DNA from: NVTR01 sp036479015
GTDB taxonomy: Bacteria; Pseudomonadota; Alphaproteobacteria; Rhodobacterales; Rhodobacteraceae
DNA length: 64,000 nucleotides
Reading direction: 5' to 3'
NCBI GenBank assembly: GCA_036479015.1
Contig: JAZGFB010000039.1
Coordinates: 1-64,000 of the forward strand
In this document: positions 34,600 through 43,813 of the stretch, piece by piece
How positions within the stretch are numbered: the first letter of the stretch is position 1
Layout: every line of letters begins with the position of its first letter
Program-made: the position numbers and the translations under genes
Notes under the pieces: generated by a model
What the model was told of the DNA's origin: nothing
Seen by the model: the letters and a program-made list of their open reading frames with translations, nothing else
Databases searched by the model: none

Positions 34600-35700
34600 T
34601 CAGTCGTCGTCTTCTTCATCACTTAGAAGTGTCGCGACCTTCAAGGCTATGGATTTAAATATTTCAGCATGTGGGCCGTCCGGGTCTGAAACCACGACCG
34701 GTTTGCCGTCATCCGAGAACCGCCTGATATCCATGTGAAGCGGAATTGCACCAAGGAACAGAAGGTCAAGCTTGGCGGCCTCTTGCTGGGCACCACCATG
34801 GCCAAATATGTCTGATTTCTCACCACAGTGTGGGCAAACGAACGTGCTCATATTTTCGATGATGCCGAGAATTGGGACATCAACGCTTTTGAACATCTTT
34901 AGCCCCTTGCGGGCGTCAATCAATGCAAGGTCCTGCGGCGTTGAGACGATGACAGCCCCGGCCAGCGGCACCTGTTGCGCCATGGTAAGCTGGGCATCGC
35001 CAGTTCCCGGTGGCATATCAAGCACCAGAATATCCAATTCACCCCATTCAACCTCTCGTACCATTTGCATCAGCGCGGACACGATCATTGGGCCGCGCCA
35101 GATGACGGGGGACTCTTCATCCATAAGGAAACCCATGGACATCACCTTGATGCCGAATTTTTCCATTGGGATGATACGGTCGTTTATGATCTCAGGGCGT
35201 TGGGTTATCCCCAGCAGGCGCGGGATGGACGGGCCGTAGATATCGGCGTCTAACAGGCCAACCCTTAATCCAAGTGATTGCAAGCCCAGGGCGATGTTCA
35301 CGGATGTGGTGGATTTGCCGACGCCGCCTTTTCCGGATGCAACCGCCAGAACCGATTTGACGCCAGGAATGGAACCCGCAGCAGGGCGCATGTCTGGGCC
35401 AACCGGGCGATCAGGCTTTGATTTAAGCTTTGGTGGGGCTTTGGGGGCGGGTGTTGACGTGTCTTTTTCTGACGTCAGAGCCACAAGCACGTTTTCAACG
35501 CCGTCAACCTTCATTACTTCTGTTATTGCCTGGTATCGCAGCCCGTCCAGTTTGTTCACCAGCGATTCCGGGACGGTTATTGAAAAAATAACTTTGGACC
35601 CATCGATCGTTAGGCCAGAAATCAACCCTGCGGCGACTATATCAGTCTTCATACCAGGGATAGGTACGTTCTTAAGTTGATCCAGTATTTGTTTCTTCAT
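34600..35700 (-). CDS. apbC: Mrp/ApbC (NBP35-type) Fe-S cluster carrier ATPase
   Basis: A 366-residue protein. The N-terminal MIP18/DUF59 domain (about 1-95) is followed by a proline-rich linker and a P-loop ATPase with the deviant Walker motif SGKGGVGKSTTSVN. A CxxC pair, FVCPHCG, binds a bridging [4Fe-4S] cluster in this family. It delivers Fe-S clusters to apo-proteins. The many Fe-S clusters of Dsr proteins could be clients, but Mrp is also a housekeeping protein. An acidic tail DEEDDD ends it. Confidence 0.92.
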   Translation of the reverse strand: MKKQILDQLKNVPIPGMKTDIVAAGLISGLTIDGSKVIFSITVPESLVNKLDGLRYQAITEVMKVDGVENVLVALTSEKDTSTPAPKAPPKLKSKPDRPVGPDMRPAAGSIPGVKSVLAVASGKGGVGKSTTSVNIALGLQSLGLRVGLLDADIYGPSIPRLLGITQRPEIINDRIIPMEKFGIKVMSMGFLMDEESPVIWRGPMIVSALMQMVREVEWGELDILVLDMPPGTGDAQLTMAQQVPLAGAVIVSTPQDLALIDARKGLKMFKSVDVPILGIIENMSTFVCPHCGEKSDIFGHGGAQQEAAKLDLLFLGAIPLHMDIRRFSDDGKPVVVSDPDGPHAEIFKSIALKVATLLSDEEDDD

Positions 35701-36299
35701 CTAATCCCCCAAGCGGTGCCGCTGGCTGCAATATATTATTCACATTCATTAAGTAGAATATAACCTTGACCTAGGCAAGTAAAACCGACCATAGGCGAAT
35801 CCCCATTGGTATACCCCCAAAAGAGCCGCCCAGCCCTTTGTGGCAAGCTAATATTGCAGCACTAGGGCAACACTTTCGCCAAGTTTTGGAAAATCGTCTG
35901 TAATATAGCGCGGAAACAGACTGTTGAAAGCCTGATTGCAACCTGGGGTGGATATTCCTGACACATTCTAATGACTGGTTTTCGACCTAGAATGTGGCTA
36001 TCTCGGCAACAGTAGCGAACTGATTGACCATGAAATAGAGCCTTCCAGCAGAATGGGCGGTGATTGTTCGGGAATGGGAGATTATTAACGAATTGTTAAG
36101 GGAGTATCAGAGGATTTTTGTATTCTGAAAAGGAATCGACGTCTTATTTGACGCCTTATTGTTGCCCGACACAGTGCGTTTATCACCGTCAGGAACTAAA
36201 TTAATTGTAATGGAAGCTGTCGAGTACGGCATTTTACCCTGACCAGTTTTTGCAGTTCCTTGGGGCGCATTTGTAGTGTCACAGTAAAGAGTGAGAGTA
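35701..36299. other. Intergenic region of about 600 bases
   Basis: Between the divergent mrp and Hint-protein genes. No convincing coding sequence is seen on either strand. It contains two small dyads, GGTATACC near 35808 and TTAAC-GAATT-GTTAA at 36085-36099, which may be promoter elements. The stretch is A/T-richer than its flanks. Confidence 0.4.
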
Positions 36300-36824
36300 A
36301 TGAGTATGTTTGTAAATAGTAATTTCCCGTCGGCAAATTCACGTCGGCCCAAGGTTGTCAGCGAACGGTTGAAAGACCTCGCTGGCAACAATCGGACCCA
36401 AAATGGCCAAATTAATGGATTTGGTCCAATGGCGCGTATCACAACCGCTTTTGGTCAAGTGCATGCCCAAACCCTGCGCGAGCGGGATAGGGTTAGGACA
36501 AAAAGGGGTGAATTCCTTACGATAACCTCAATTGATCGTATGACCCTGGATGCTGATTACCTAAAATATCATCCAGGCGCTCAGCCCATACTTATCCGGG
36601 CTGGCGCGTTCGCGCGTGGGATCCCAGCGGCTGATATCGTTTTGGCACCTTTCCAACGTTTGGATGCCAGCCAGGAATTTGTTTCTGCCGGAGCAGATAA
36701 AGCAATTGATGCAATTCACAAACCGCATGTTTATCGCAAATCGGAAAGTATGATCACTTACACGGTTTTCCAATGCGAAAGACCGGCGACAGTTTGCTGC
36801 GAAGGTTTGTGGGTGGAAACCTAG
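36300..36824 (+). CDS. Hedgehog/intein (Hint) domain protein
   Basis: A 174-residue protein. The region from about residue 45 (AFGQVHAQTLRERDRVRTKRGEF, TITSIDRMTLDAD, HPGAQPILIRAGAFARGIPAADIVLAP, MITYTVFQC, VCCEGLWVET) is the Hint fold common in Rhodobacteraceae. The usual catalytic Cys of the first Hint block is absent: that position reads AQTLRERD. Splicing or self-cleavage is therefore unlikely. The first 40 residues are polar. The ATG at 36300 is preferred over GTG 36291. Function unknown. Confidence 0.75.
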   Translation: MSMFVNSNFPSANSRRPKVVSERLKDLAGNNRTQNGQINGFGPMARITTAFGQVHAQTLRERDRVRTKRGEFLTITSIDRMTLDADYLKYHPGAQPILIRAGAFARGIPAADIVLAPFQRLDASQEFVSAGADKAIDAIHKPHVYRKSESMITYTVFQCERPATVCCEGLWVET

Positions 36825-36826
36825 CC

Positions 36827-38044
36827 CTAGGCTAGAATTGGTGCCGCGATTGACGCTTTTGAAATCACATACTCATAGTGTGAAAACAGCTGGTCCAGAT
36901 GTGCCGTTTCTGAAAACCGCTTCAACGCGTCCTTTAGGGCATTGCTTGACAGACGGTCGTGGTCGGCCATGCAAATTTCGCTGACCGCGGCTGCCAGACT
37001 GTCTTGATCACCGGCATCAAATAGCGCACCGTCTATACCCGGTTGGATAAGTTCGGGTATGCCGCCAATTCTGGCACCGATCACGGGACGGCCCAGTGCC
37101 TTTGCCTCTAGTACAGACATCGGGCAGTTTTCGTTCCATTCTGACGGAACAACAACTGCACGGGCGCGGCTGATAAGCTTGGTAAGGTCAGAACCGGTTT
37201 GAAAGCCGACATATTCAATGGTGTCGATCCGGGAAATCTGATTTTCCAGCGCCCCGCGCCAGTCACCATCCCCGGCAATGATCAGCCTCTGCCCACATTT
37301 TTTGAATGCGTTAATCAGTGTCTGCATGCCCTTAAGCTTTTCAAGCCGGCCAAAGAATAGAAAGTAGCCATCATGGCCGGGCGCAACGTTTGGCTGGCAC
37401 CGCACAAAATTATGTAAGGTATGCAGTTTTTCCACAGGAATATGGGTTCTGCCCATGATCTGCCTCTGAAATTCACTGACGCAAATGAACCGGTCAATTC
37501 GGGAGACGTCGCCTGCAATGCGTGAAAACAATTTTTCTGCAGCCATTACTGTGGATTGAAAGGTTGAGCCATTTTTGCACCGATGCCAAATGCAATTGAA
37601 GTCTGAGCCAGTAAGGCACAATTCGCAAGGCCGGCCATTCCGTTGCATGGTGTAGACTGGGCAGGCCAATTTGTATTCGTGCAGGGTTTGAATGATTGGA
37701 ATGCCGTGTTTGCGCAATATCGGCAGAATGGCCGCGGTTTGTTTGCCGTGATATATATGTAGGTGCGCCACGTCGATAGTCCCGACATCTTCCAGTAATT
37801 TTTGCAACTGAACCCGTGCATCAATATTGTAAAAATACCGCAATCCGTCCCGTATCGGCATGGCGCGGGTGTCTGCGGACCGGGGGAAATAACTGCTCCA
37901 ACGTGTGGGCTGATTATTGGGGTGATCCATGCAAAATGGAATGACTTCGTGGCCCGCCTTTGTAAGCAGATCGCTGGTCGCAAACATCACCGCGTCGGAA
38001 CCGCCAGAAACGTGATAATTGTGACCGATTTGCAGGATTCTCAT
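36827..38044 (-). CDS. Glycosyltransferase family 4 protein
   Basis: A 405-residue GT-B enzyme. Acceptor-domain block GGSDAVMFATSDLLTKAGHEV, a cysteine-rich insert (CPVYTMQRNGRPCELC...CIWHRC) typical of one GT4 subgroup, then the donor domain with LFFGRLEKLKGMQTLI and ENCPMSVLEAKALGRPVIG (EX7E-like). It likely adds a sugar to a surface polysaccharide. It overlaps the sulfotransferase gene by four bases (ATGA) and its stop is two bases from that of the convergent Hint protein. Confidence 0.88.
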   Translation of the reverse strand: MRILQIGHNYHVSGGSDAVMFATSDLLTKAGHEVIPFCMDHPNNQPTRWSSYFPRSADTRAMPIRDGLRYFYNIDARVQLQKLLEDVGTIDVAHLHIYHGKQTAAILPILRKHGIPIIQTLHEYKLACPVYTMQRNGRPCELCLTGSDFNCIWHRCKNGSTFQSTVMAAEKLFSRIAGDVSRIDRFICVSEFQRQIMGRTHIPVEKLHTLHNFVRCQPNVAPGHDGYFLFFGRLEKLKGMQTLINAFKKCGQRLIIAGDGDWRGALENQISRIDTIEYVGFQTGSDLTKLISRARAVVVPSEWNENCPMSVLEAKALGRPVIGARIGGIPELIQPGIDGALFDAGDQDSLAAAVSEICMADHDRLSSNALKDALKRFSETAHLDQLFSHYEYVISKASIAAPILA

Positions 38045-39057
38045 GCTTGCTCGACGTGGGCATATCCCAAGTCTGCCATGGTTTGGTTGAAGGCATGGGC
38101 AATGGCGGAATGGGGCTGTGTTGTGCCATGGCGCGCCTGAGGGGATAGCACGGTTTTCGCGTAGTCGATGACCACGCTATCGTGGTTTAGATCGCAAAAA
38201 TCCAAAATATTGCTTAAGCAGCAGGATGGGTTTGAAATTAATTCTTCGTAAGGCACAAACAGGTACTCATCTGGCGATCTGGCCCGTAATTTCAGGGCCT
38301 CTCGCATGGCCAGGATCCATTCAACAGCAGCCATGTCTACGTGACTGGTAAAGGTTTTTATTTCAGGTAGGGCAGATCGGAGCACTGGGTCATGGGCCGC
38401 CAATTCATTGACCAGTACATTCCATTTCTGTCGATTTCGTCCCCACCAGTCATCTGTATGGTGTCCCACCATTTGCCCGTGCCGCTGCGACCATTTTTGG
38501 ATGGATTGACAAATATCCAGCCCGTTTCGGATTAGAATAATCTTCTTTGACTTGGGGAATGTTTCGGTAAGAAACTTGGTTCTGAACAGCAGTTCCGGGT
38601 ACTTATCCACGACCCTGCGGCATTTGGAAAGCAGAAGGAAGGCACTGTAGAAACGTTCCAGGCGTTGTTTTCTCAGCGGCACTGCATCCGCGCCTGTAAG
38701 GCGATAGCGCCCGACACTGCTGCTATATGAGCCGATCAGATCATCGTTTCCCAGGGCTGCGTGCCACAGCGCCTTGGGCTCATTCAGATAACCGACGTCC
38801 CTGTGAAGCGCCAGGATTTTGCCCAATATGGTGGTTCCACTGCGCCCAACACCCAGTATAAAAACCGGGCTGGTATCCCGGGTTTTAAGTGGCAGCAGCG
38901 ACCATATTTTGTACCCGGTAAATACGAGGGGATTTATCCATCGGCCGCGTGTGGTAAGCGGGCGGCCTTCAAACAGACCATAGGCAACCAGCCGGGGCCA
39001 TATTTTTGTAGGCCGTGCCCTGACGAAAGCTTTGTCCAACTGCGCAATCAACACCAT
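38041..39057 (-). CDS. Sulfotransferase family protein
   Basis: A 338-residue protein with the PAPS 5'-phosphosulfate loop FILGVGRSGTTILGKILA near residue 70 and a later IILIRNGLDICQS block for the 3'-phosphate. It should transfer sulfate from PAPS to a hydroxyl, probably on a sugar of the exopolysaccharide, because the glycosyltransferase gene overlaps it. The acceptor is not known. The promoter lies in 39058-39134. Confidence 0.83.
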   Translation of the reverse strand: MVLIAQLDKAFVRARPTKIWPRLVAYGLFEGRPLTTRGRWINPLVFTGYKIWSLLPLKTRDTSPVFILGVGRSGTTILGKILALHRDVGYLNEPKALWHAALGNDDLIGSYSSSVGRYRLTGADAVPLRKQRLERFYSAFLLLSKCRRVVDKYPELLFRTKFLTETFPKSKKIILIRNGLDICQSIQKWSQRHGQMVGHHTDDWWGRNRQKWNVLVNELAAHDPVLRSALPEIKTFTSHVDMAAVEWILAMREALKLRARSPDEYLFVPYEELISNPSCCLSNILDFCDLNHDSVVIDYAKTVLSPQARHGTTQPHSAIAHAFNQTMADLGYAHVEQA

Positions 39058-39134
39058 TCTCCTTGGCGCTTAGCAGTGCGTGGCAATGGTGAATACTTGG
39101 TTAACCTTCATTTTAAATTGGTAAATTTTCGGCC

Positions 39135-39170
39135 AAAAAAAATCGCGCCCCCGTGAATAAGGGGCGCGAC
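39135..39170 (-). terminator. Rho-independent terminator of the purine operon
   Basis: On the minus strand the hairpin TCGCGCCCC / GGGGCGCGA with a 7-8 base loop is followed by eight T. It sits 26 bases after the permease stop, so it ends the minus-strand purine catabolic operon. Confidence 0.85.
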
Positions 39171-39195
39171 CGCTACTTTGATGCTAAAAGGTCGA

Positions 39196-40554
39196 CTAGC
39201 TGTCGATGTCTTCCGGCAAAACCAGATTAAGCACAATCGCAATGATGGCCGCTGGCAATAGGCCAGAGGTCAACAAGATTTGCGCCGTTTTGCCCATGTG
39301 TTGCAATGCTTCCGGCACCAGTTGCAGACCCAGCCCGATGGAAAGCGCCGTGGCAAAGATCACCATGTTGCGCCGGTTCCAGTTGGTTTCTGACAGCATG
39401 TTAATGCCAGCCGCGGCCACCATACCAAACATGATAATCACACCGCCCCCCAGCACATTGATCGGGATGGTGTTGATCGCGGCACCAACCTTTGGGATCA
39501 AACCACCAGCGATAAGAAACAGCGCGCCAATGGTTACCACATGGCGACTCATGACACCGGTCATAGCCACCAGGCCGACGTTCTGGCTGAACGATGTATT
39601 TGGCAAGCCGCCAAACACCCCGGCAATCGCTGTGCCCAGACCGTCGGCAAAGGTCGCGCCCTGAATTTCAGCATCCGTGGCTTCGCGCCCGGCACCACCT
39701 TTGGTAATGCCAGAAACATCGCCCACGGTTTCAATGGCCGAAATGAACGCCATCAAACACATGCCGATGATGATCGCCCAGTTGATCGAGAAACCGTATT
39801 TAAACGGCTCAGGTAAGGCAAAAGTTGCGGCTTTGCCAATGTTCGCAAAGCTGACCTGCCCCATGAAATAGGCGACAATATAGCCCACCAGTATCCCGAC
39901 GAGCACTGCAGAAATGGCCGTGAAGCCTCGGGTAAAGAATTTCATTCCTAGGGTTACAAAAATCACCACCAATGCAGGTATCCACATTGCCAAGGTGCCA
40001 AATTTTTCGGTACCAATGGCCGGAACTCCGCCTGCGGCATACTGAATGCCGACCTTTACCAAGGACAGACCGATCATCAGAACGATCAACCCGGTCACCA
40101 ATGGTGGCAGGGCAAATCGGATTTTACCGATGAATAGCCCTATGCAAAAATGAAAGATACCACCGATCAAAACACCGGTCATCAGCCCGCCAAGACCGGC
40201 CGTGCCAGCCCCAACAACTGCCGGGATCATTACCGGTAGAAATGCAAAACTGGTGCCCTGCACAATAGGAAGCTTGCCGCCTATTGGGCCAATACCAATG
40301 GTCTGGATCAACGTTGCCACACCGGCAAAAAACATCGACATTTGAATAAGATAGGTCATGTCAGGAAAGCCAAGTGCCCCCTGATCAGAGCCAAAGCCAA
40401 TACCTGCAGCACCGGCGATGATAATTGCAGGTGTCACATTGCTGGCAAACATCGCCAAAACATGTTGCAGACCCAATGGCACCGCTGTGCCAAGTGCTGG
40501 CATATAATTGGGATCGCGCAGCTGTTCTGGCGTCCCGATTGAACTGTCTGTCAT
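39196..40554 (-). CDS. NCS2 xanthine/urate permease
   Basis: A 452-residue nucleobase:cation symporter-2 protein with about 14 membrane segments, the Q-E motif region FISAIETVGDVSGITKGGAGRE and a PNTSFSQNVG block. Position at the end of a urate-degrading operon favours urate or xanthine as substrate over uracil. It follows allA by about 41 bases and ends at a strong terminator. Confidence 0.88.
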   Translation of the reverse strand: MTDSSIGTPEQLRDPNYMPALGTAVPLGLQHVLAMFASNVTPAIIIAGAAGIGFGSDQGALGFPDMTYLIQMSMFFAGVATLIQTIGIGPIGGKLPIVQGTSFAFLPVMIPAVVGAGTAGLGGLMTGVLIGGIFHFCIGLFIGKIRFALPPLVTGLIVLMIGLSLVKVGIQYAAGGVPAIGTEKFGTLAMWIPALVVIFVTLGMKFFTRGFTAISAVLVGILVGYIVAYFMGQVSFANIGKAATFALPEPFKYGFSINWAIIIGMCLMAFISAIETVGDVSGITKGGAGREATDAEIQGATFADGLGTAIAGVFGGLPNTSFSQNVGLVAMTGVMSRHVVTIGALFLIAGGLIPKVGAAINTIPINVLGGGVIIMFGMVAAAGINMLSETNWNRRNMVIFATALSIGLGLQLVPEALQHMGKTAQILLTSGLLPAAIIAIVLNLVLPEDIDS

Positions 40555-40595
40555 TTCACTCTCCTGTTCGTCTTTTCGGGCGGTCTATTGCTGCC

Positions 40596-41084
40596 CTAGT
40601 CTTTGGATTGAATCACAATTTGTGTTTTGTACCAATACTCCTCTAGGTTTTGTGTGTTTCCTATTCTATCTATCACGATAAAATTGCCACTACGGCCCAG
40701 GGGGCATAAAACACCGTGCCAGACGCCCCGAAGCAGGTTTATTCCCTGTCCGGGCAAAGTCACAAAGGCCATCGGAATACCCGGTATTCCGGCGTCATCC
40801 TGGGCCACAACAACAAGATACGGATCCTCTGACATTGGTATAAACGCCTGTGAGCCGTCGGGGTGGCGTTCTACCATGTCAACGATATGGGGCAAGGATC
40901 GTGGCTGGGCCTGAAAGATGGAAACCCCGGCCTTGCCACCGGGTCCAAAGTCCAACCTGGCACGGTCATGAAACCGTTCGCACATTCCCTGGTTGATGGT
41001 CATGTCTGACTGCCCGGCAGCTTCCAGAACATCACCGAACGGCGCGAAGTCTTTGGCGTTAAGCGGCTTTGGGGCGACCTGCAT
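40596..41084 (-). CDS. allA: Ureidoglycolate lyase
   Basis: A 162-residue AllA protein that splits ureidoglycolate to glyoxylate and urea. Typical blocks are MVERHPDGSQAFIPM, PGQGINLLRGVWHGVLCPL and FIVIDR. The ATG at 41084 shares a base with the stop of the upstream gene (TGATG), so TTG 41087 is unlikely. It is the last pathway enzyme in the cluster. Confidence 0.93.
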   Translation of the reverse strand: MQVAPKPLNAKDFAPFGDVLEAAGQSDMTINQGMCERFHDRARLDFGPGGKAGVSIFQAQPRSLPHIVDMVERHPDGSQAFIPMSEDPYLVVVAQDDAGIPGIPMAFVTLPGQGINLLRGVWHGVLCPLGRSGNFIVIDRIGNTQNLEEYWYKTQIVIQSKD

Positions 41085-41908
41085 CAACCGATCCTCAGTT
41101 TCGGATGTCGGTTCACGTCCTTATAAAGCAGGTAGCGAAAAGGCTGTTTACCGGTCGCTTCACAGGCCTGCGGGCAAAAGGCGCGCAGCCACATGAAATC
41201 ACCGGGGCCAACGTCAACCCAGTCTGTATTCAACAGGTAGCGTGCGGTTCCCTGCAGCACGTACAGACCGTGCTCCATTACATGGGTTTCAGCGAACGGG
41301 ATCACACCGCCGGGTTGGAACGTGACGATATTAACATGCATATCATGGCGCAGGTCTTCGGGCTCTACAAAACGGGTGGTTGCCCATTTCCCTGCGGTGT
41401 CAGGCATGGCAATGGCTGTCTTACTATGGTCGCTGGTGATAAATGATTTGGGGGCCTCAATGCCGCTGACGGGTTCGTATTCTTTGCGTACCCAGTGAAA
41501 AACAGCGGCTTCTTCGGATTTGTTGACGACCGACCAGCTTTCACCTGGTGCGATAAATGCATAGCCCCCTGGTGATAAAGTTGCTTCTTTATCTTGTAAT
41601 GTAAGGGTCAGCTCGCCCTTAACGACGAATATTACGGCTTCGCCTTTTGGATTTGGCTCAGGTTCAGTGCTGCCACCACCTGGCGCTAATTCAACGATCA
41701 GCTGGGCGAATGTTTCGGCAAAACCCGACAGGGGCCGCGCGATGATCCAGGCGCGGGTGCCGGACCAGAGCGGCAGTTGGCTGGTCACGATGTCTGTCAT
41801 AACGCTGGCCGGGATCACGGCGTAGGCGGGGGTAAAGACTGCGGGGGCGTACAGGCGTTCTGACTGTTTGGGCAATCCGCCAATGGGTGCATAATAGCTA
41901 TGGTTCAT
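41084..41908 (-). CDS. (S)-ureidoglycine aminohydrolase, bicupin
   Basis: A 274-residue double-cupin protein of the AllE/UGlyAH family. The C-terminal cupin carries metal ligands in HDMHVNIVTFQPGGVIPFAETHVMEHG. It converts ureidoglycine to ureidoglycolate with release of ammonia. It overlaps the upstream fusion gene by four bases and is followed at once by allA, in pathway order. Confidence 0.9.
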   Translation of the reverse strand: MNHSYYAPIGGLPKQSERLYAPAVFTPAYAVIPASVMTDIVTSQLPLWSGTRAWIIARPLSGFAETFAQLIVELAPGGGSTEPEPNPKGEAVIFVVKGELTLTLQDKEATLSPGGYAFIAPGESWSVVNKSEEAAVFHWVRKEYEPVSGIEAPKSFITSDHSKTAIAMPDTAGKWATTRFVEPEDLRHDMHVNIVTFQPGGVIPFAETHVMEHGLYVLQGTARYLLNTDWVDVGPGDFMWLRAFCPQACEATGKQPFRYLLYKDVNRHPKLRIG

Positions 41909-43314
41909 GGCAATAACTCTTTTAGCCGATGCCAGGCGATGCGTTCCACCTGTTCACAAGCAGTGGCAAATTCCTGATCGCGGTTGTTTTTGATGCGGGT
42001 GATGAAAGCGGCAATGATGCTTTGTTTTGTATAATCTTTGACGGCAATAATAAACGGAAAGCCAAATTTCTTGGTGTAGCGTTTGTTCAGATCAGTCAGT
42101 GTTGTACGCTCGTCATCCGTAAGTGCATCCAGCCCGGCGCCGGCCTGCTCTGCGGTGCTTTGCGTCGTTAGCTTTTTGGCGGCGGCCAATTTTCCAGCAA
42201 GATCCGGGTGGGCCGTCAAAACACCCAATCGCCGGGGCTCCTGGGCTGCGCGAAAGGCACGACACAAGGCGCTGTGTACGCCGGTTGCGCTGTCATGGGC
42301 TGGGCCAAGCTCTAATCTGTGGGCCCGTTCCGCGACCCATGGCGAATGTTCAAAAATGCCGCCAAACGCTGCCACGAACCCGTTACGACCCATTTCGCTG
42401 GGGCGATCCCAGGCGGCGGGTGCGGGATGATGCTTGACCCAGTGGCGGGCAATATCAAGTCGCGTGGCGCACCAGACGTCACTGTGGGATAGGACATATT
42501 CAACAAATCGGCGCAGGGCTTGGGCGCGACCGGGGCGACCGACAAGGCGGCAGTGCAATCCGATGGTCATCATCCGGCCACCTTCCCGGTATAGTGTGTC
42601 AAAGCTGTCTTTCAAATAGCTGTAAAATTGATCGCCGGAATTGAAGCCCTGGGGCGTGGCGAACCGCATATCATTGCAATCAAGCGTGTAGGGGATGATC
42701 AGTTGTTGGTGGCTTCCTATGGTTTTCCAATAGGGCAGATCATCATCGTAAGTGTCTGAAATATAATCAAAGCCGCCTTCTTCGGCAGCCAGCCGAACCG
42801 TGTTCATCGAGCATCGGCCCAGATACCAGCCATTTGGGCGGCTACCGGTCACCTCGGTATGCAGATCAATGGCCGCCTGCAAGTCGGCCCGTTCGTCAGC
42901 CTCACTACTGTCTTTGTAGTCTACCCATTTCAAGCCATGGCTGGCAATTTCCCAGTTGGCATCGCGCATGGCGGCAACCTGATCGGGCGAACGTGCCAGC
43001 GCGGTGGCCACGCCATAAACGGTTACCGGAACATTCGCGCCAGTGAACAAACGGTGCAGCCGCCAGAACCCGGCCCGCGCACCATATTCATAGATGCTTT
43101 CCATGTTCCAATGGCGCTGGCCGGGCCATGGGGCGGCACCTACAATTTCCGACAAAAACGCCTCTGACGCCTCGTCACCATGTAAGATGTTGTTTTCGCC
43201 GCCTTCTTCATAGTTCAGCACGAACTGCACGGCAATTTTTGCGCCGCCGGGCCATTTTGGATCAAGTGGGTTTGCCCCATAGCCGCGCATGTCGCGGGGG
43301 TAGCGGTTGGTCAT
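41905..43314 (-). CDS. puuE: Fused allantoinase (PuuE) and OHCU decarboxylase (UraD)
   Basis: A 469-residue bifunctional protein. Residues about 1-300 form a polysaccharide-deacetylase-like allantoinase PuuE (RDMRGYGANPLDPKWPGGAKIAVQF, NYEEGGE, HGLKWVDY). Residues about 305-469 form the decarboxylase (TAHPDLAGKLA, QAGAGLDALTDDE, YTKKFGFPFIIAVK), which makes (S)-allantoin from OHCU. The two steps are consecutive, so the fusion can channel allantoin. This fusion is known in alphaproteobacteria. Start 43314 lies opposite the upstream region of hiuH. Confidence 0.93.
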   Translation of the reverse strand: MTNRYPRDMRGYGANPLDPKWPGGAKIAVQFVLNYEEGGENNILHGDEASEAFLSEIVGAAPWPGQRHWNMESIYEYGARAGFWRLHRLFTGANVPVTVYGVATALARSPDQVAAMRDANWEIASHGLKWVDYKDSSEADERADLQAAIDLHTEVTGSRPNGWYLGRCSMNTVRLAAEEGGFDYISDTYDDDLPYWKTIGSHQQLIIPYTLDCNDMRFATPQGFNSGDQFYSYLKDSFDTLYREGGRMMTIGLHCRLVGRPGRAQALRRFVEYVLSHSDVWCATRLDIARHWVKHHPAPAAWDRPSEMGRNGFVAAFGGIFEHSPWVAERAHRLELGPAHDSATGVHSALCRAFRAAQEPRRLGVLTAHPDLAGKLAAAKKLTTQSTAEQAGAGLDALTDDERTTLTDLNKRYTKKFGFPFIIAVKDYTKQSIIAAFITRIKNNRDQEFATACEQVERIAWHRLKELLP

Positions 43315-43456
43315 GATTGCCCCTTTGTTAAGCTATGGATACGCCATAACTGTCCCTGCATTATCAAAAAATAACGAATACAGCTATGCTGGCAATCAGT
43401 GGTCGATTTTTTGGGTGAATGCGGCCACAGTTACCCAAACAACAAAGGGGCCCGAA

Positions 43457-43813
43457 ATGGCAACAGGGTTTTTAACAACACATGTACTGGATACCGGTCG
43501 GGGTGTGCCGGCTGAGGGCATGAAAATTGAGCTATTTCAACTGGATGACGGGCGCCGGTTGTTGCGCGAAATGGCGACCGATTCCGATGGCCGTACCGAT
43601 AGCCCAATTTTGCCAACAGGCGAATTTACCACCGGAGAATATGAACTGGTCTTCCATGCGGGCGATTATCTTGATGCGAGTGGGGTGCCACCCGAGCAGC
43701 CGCGGTTTTTGAATGTCATTCCTATTCGGTTTGGTATTAGCGACCCGGCATCCCATTACCACGTGCCTTTGCTTATTTCGCCGTTTGGATATTCGACATA
43801 TCGGGGGAGTTGA
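43457..43813 (+). CDS. hiuH: 5-Hydroxyisourate hydrolase (transthyretin-like)
   Basis: A 118-residue protein with the family marks TTHVLDTGRGVPAEGM (His), a central Arg region (RFLNVIPIRFGI) and the C-terminal YRGS tetrapeptide. It hydrolyses 5-hydroxyisourate to OHCU. It is divergent from the puuE-uraD fusion and its 3' end overlaps the convergent LysR gene by 41 bases. ATG 43457 follows an AAAGGGG site. Confidence 0.95.
   Translation: MATGFLTTHVLDTGRGVPAEGMKIELFQLDDGRRLLREMATDSDGRTDSPILPTGEFTTGEYELVFHAGDYLDASGVPPEQPRFLNVIPIRFGISDPASHYHVPLLISPFGYSTYRGS

Noticed and set aside
36107..36442. Minus-strand frame of 111 codons overlapping the Hint gene start
   Set aside because: It crosses the promoter and start of a recognised gene, has no ribosome site and resembles no family.
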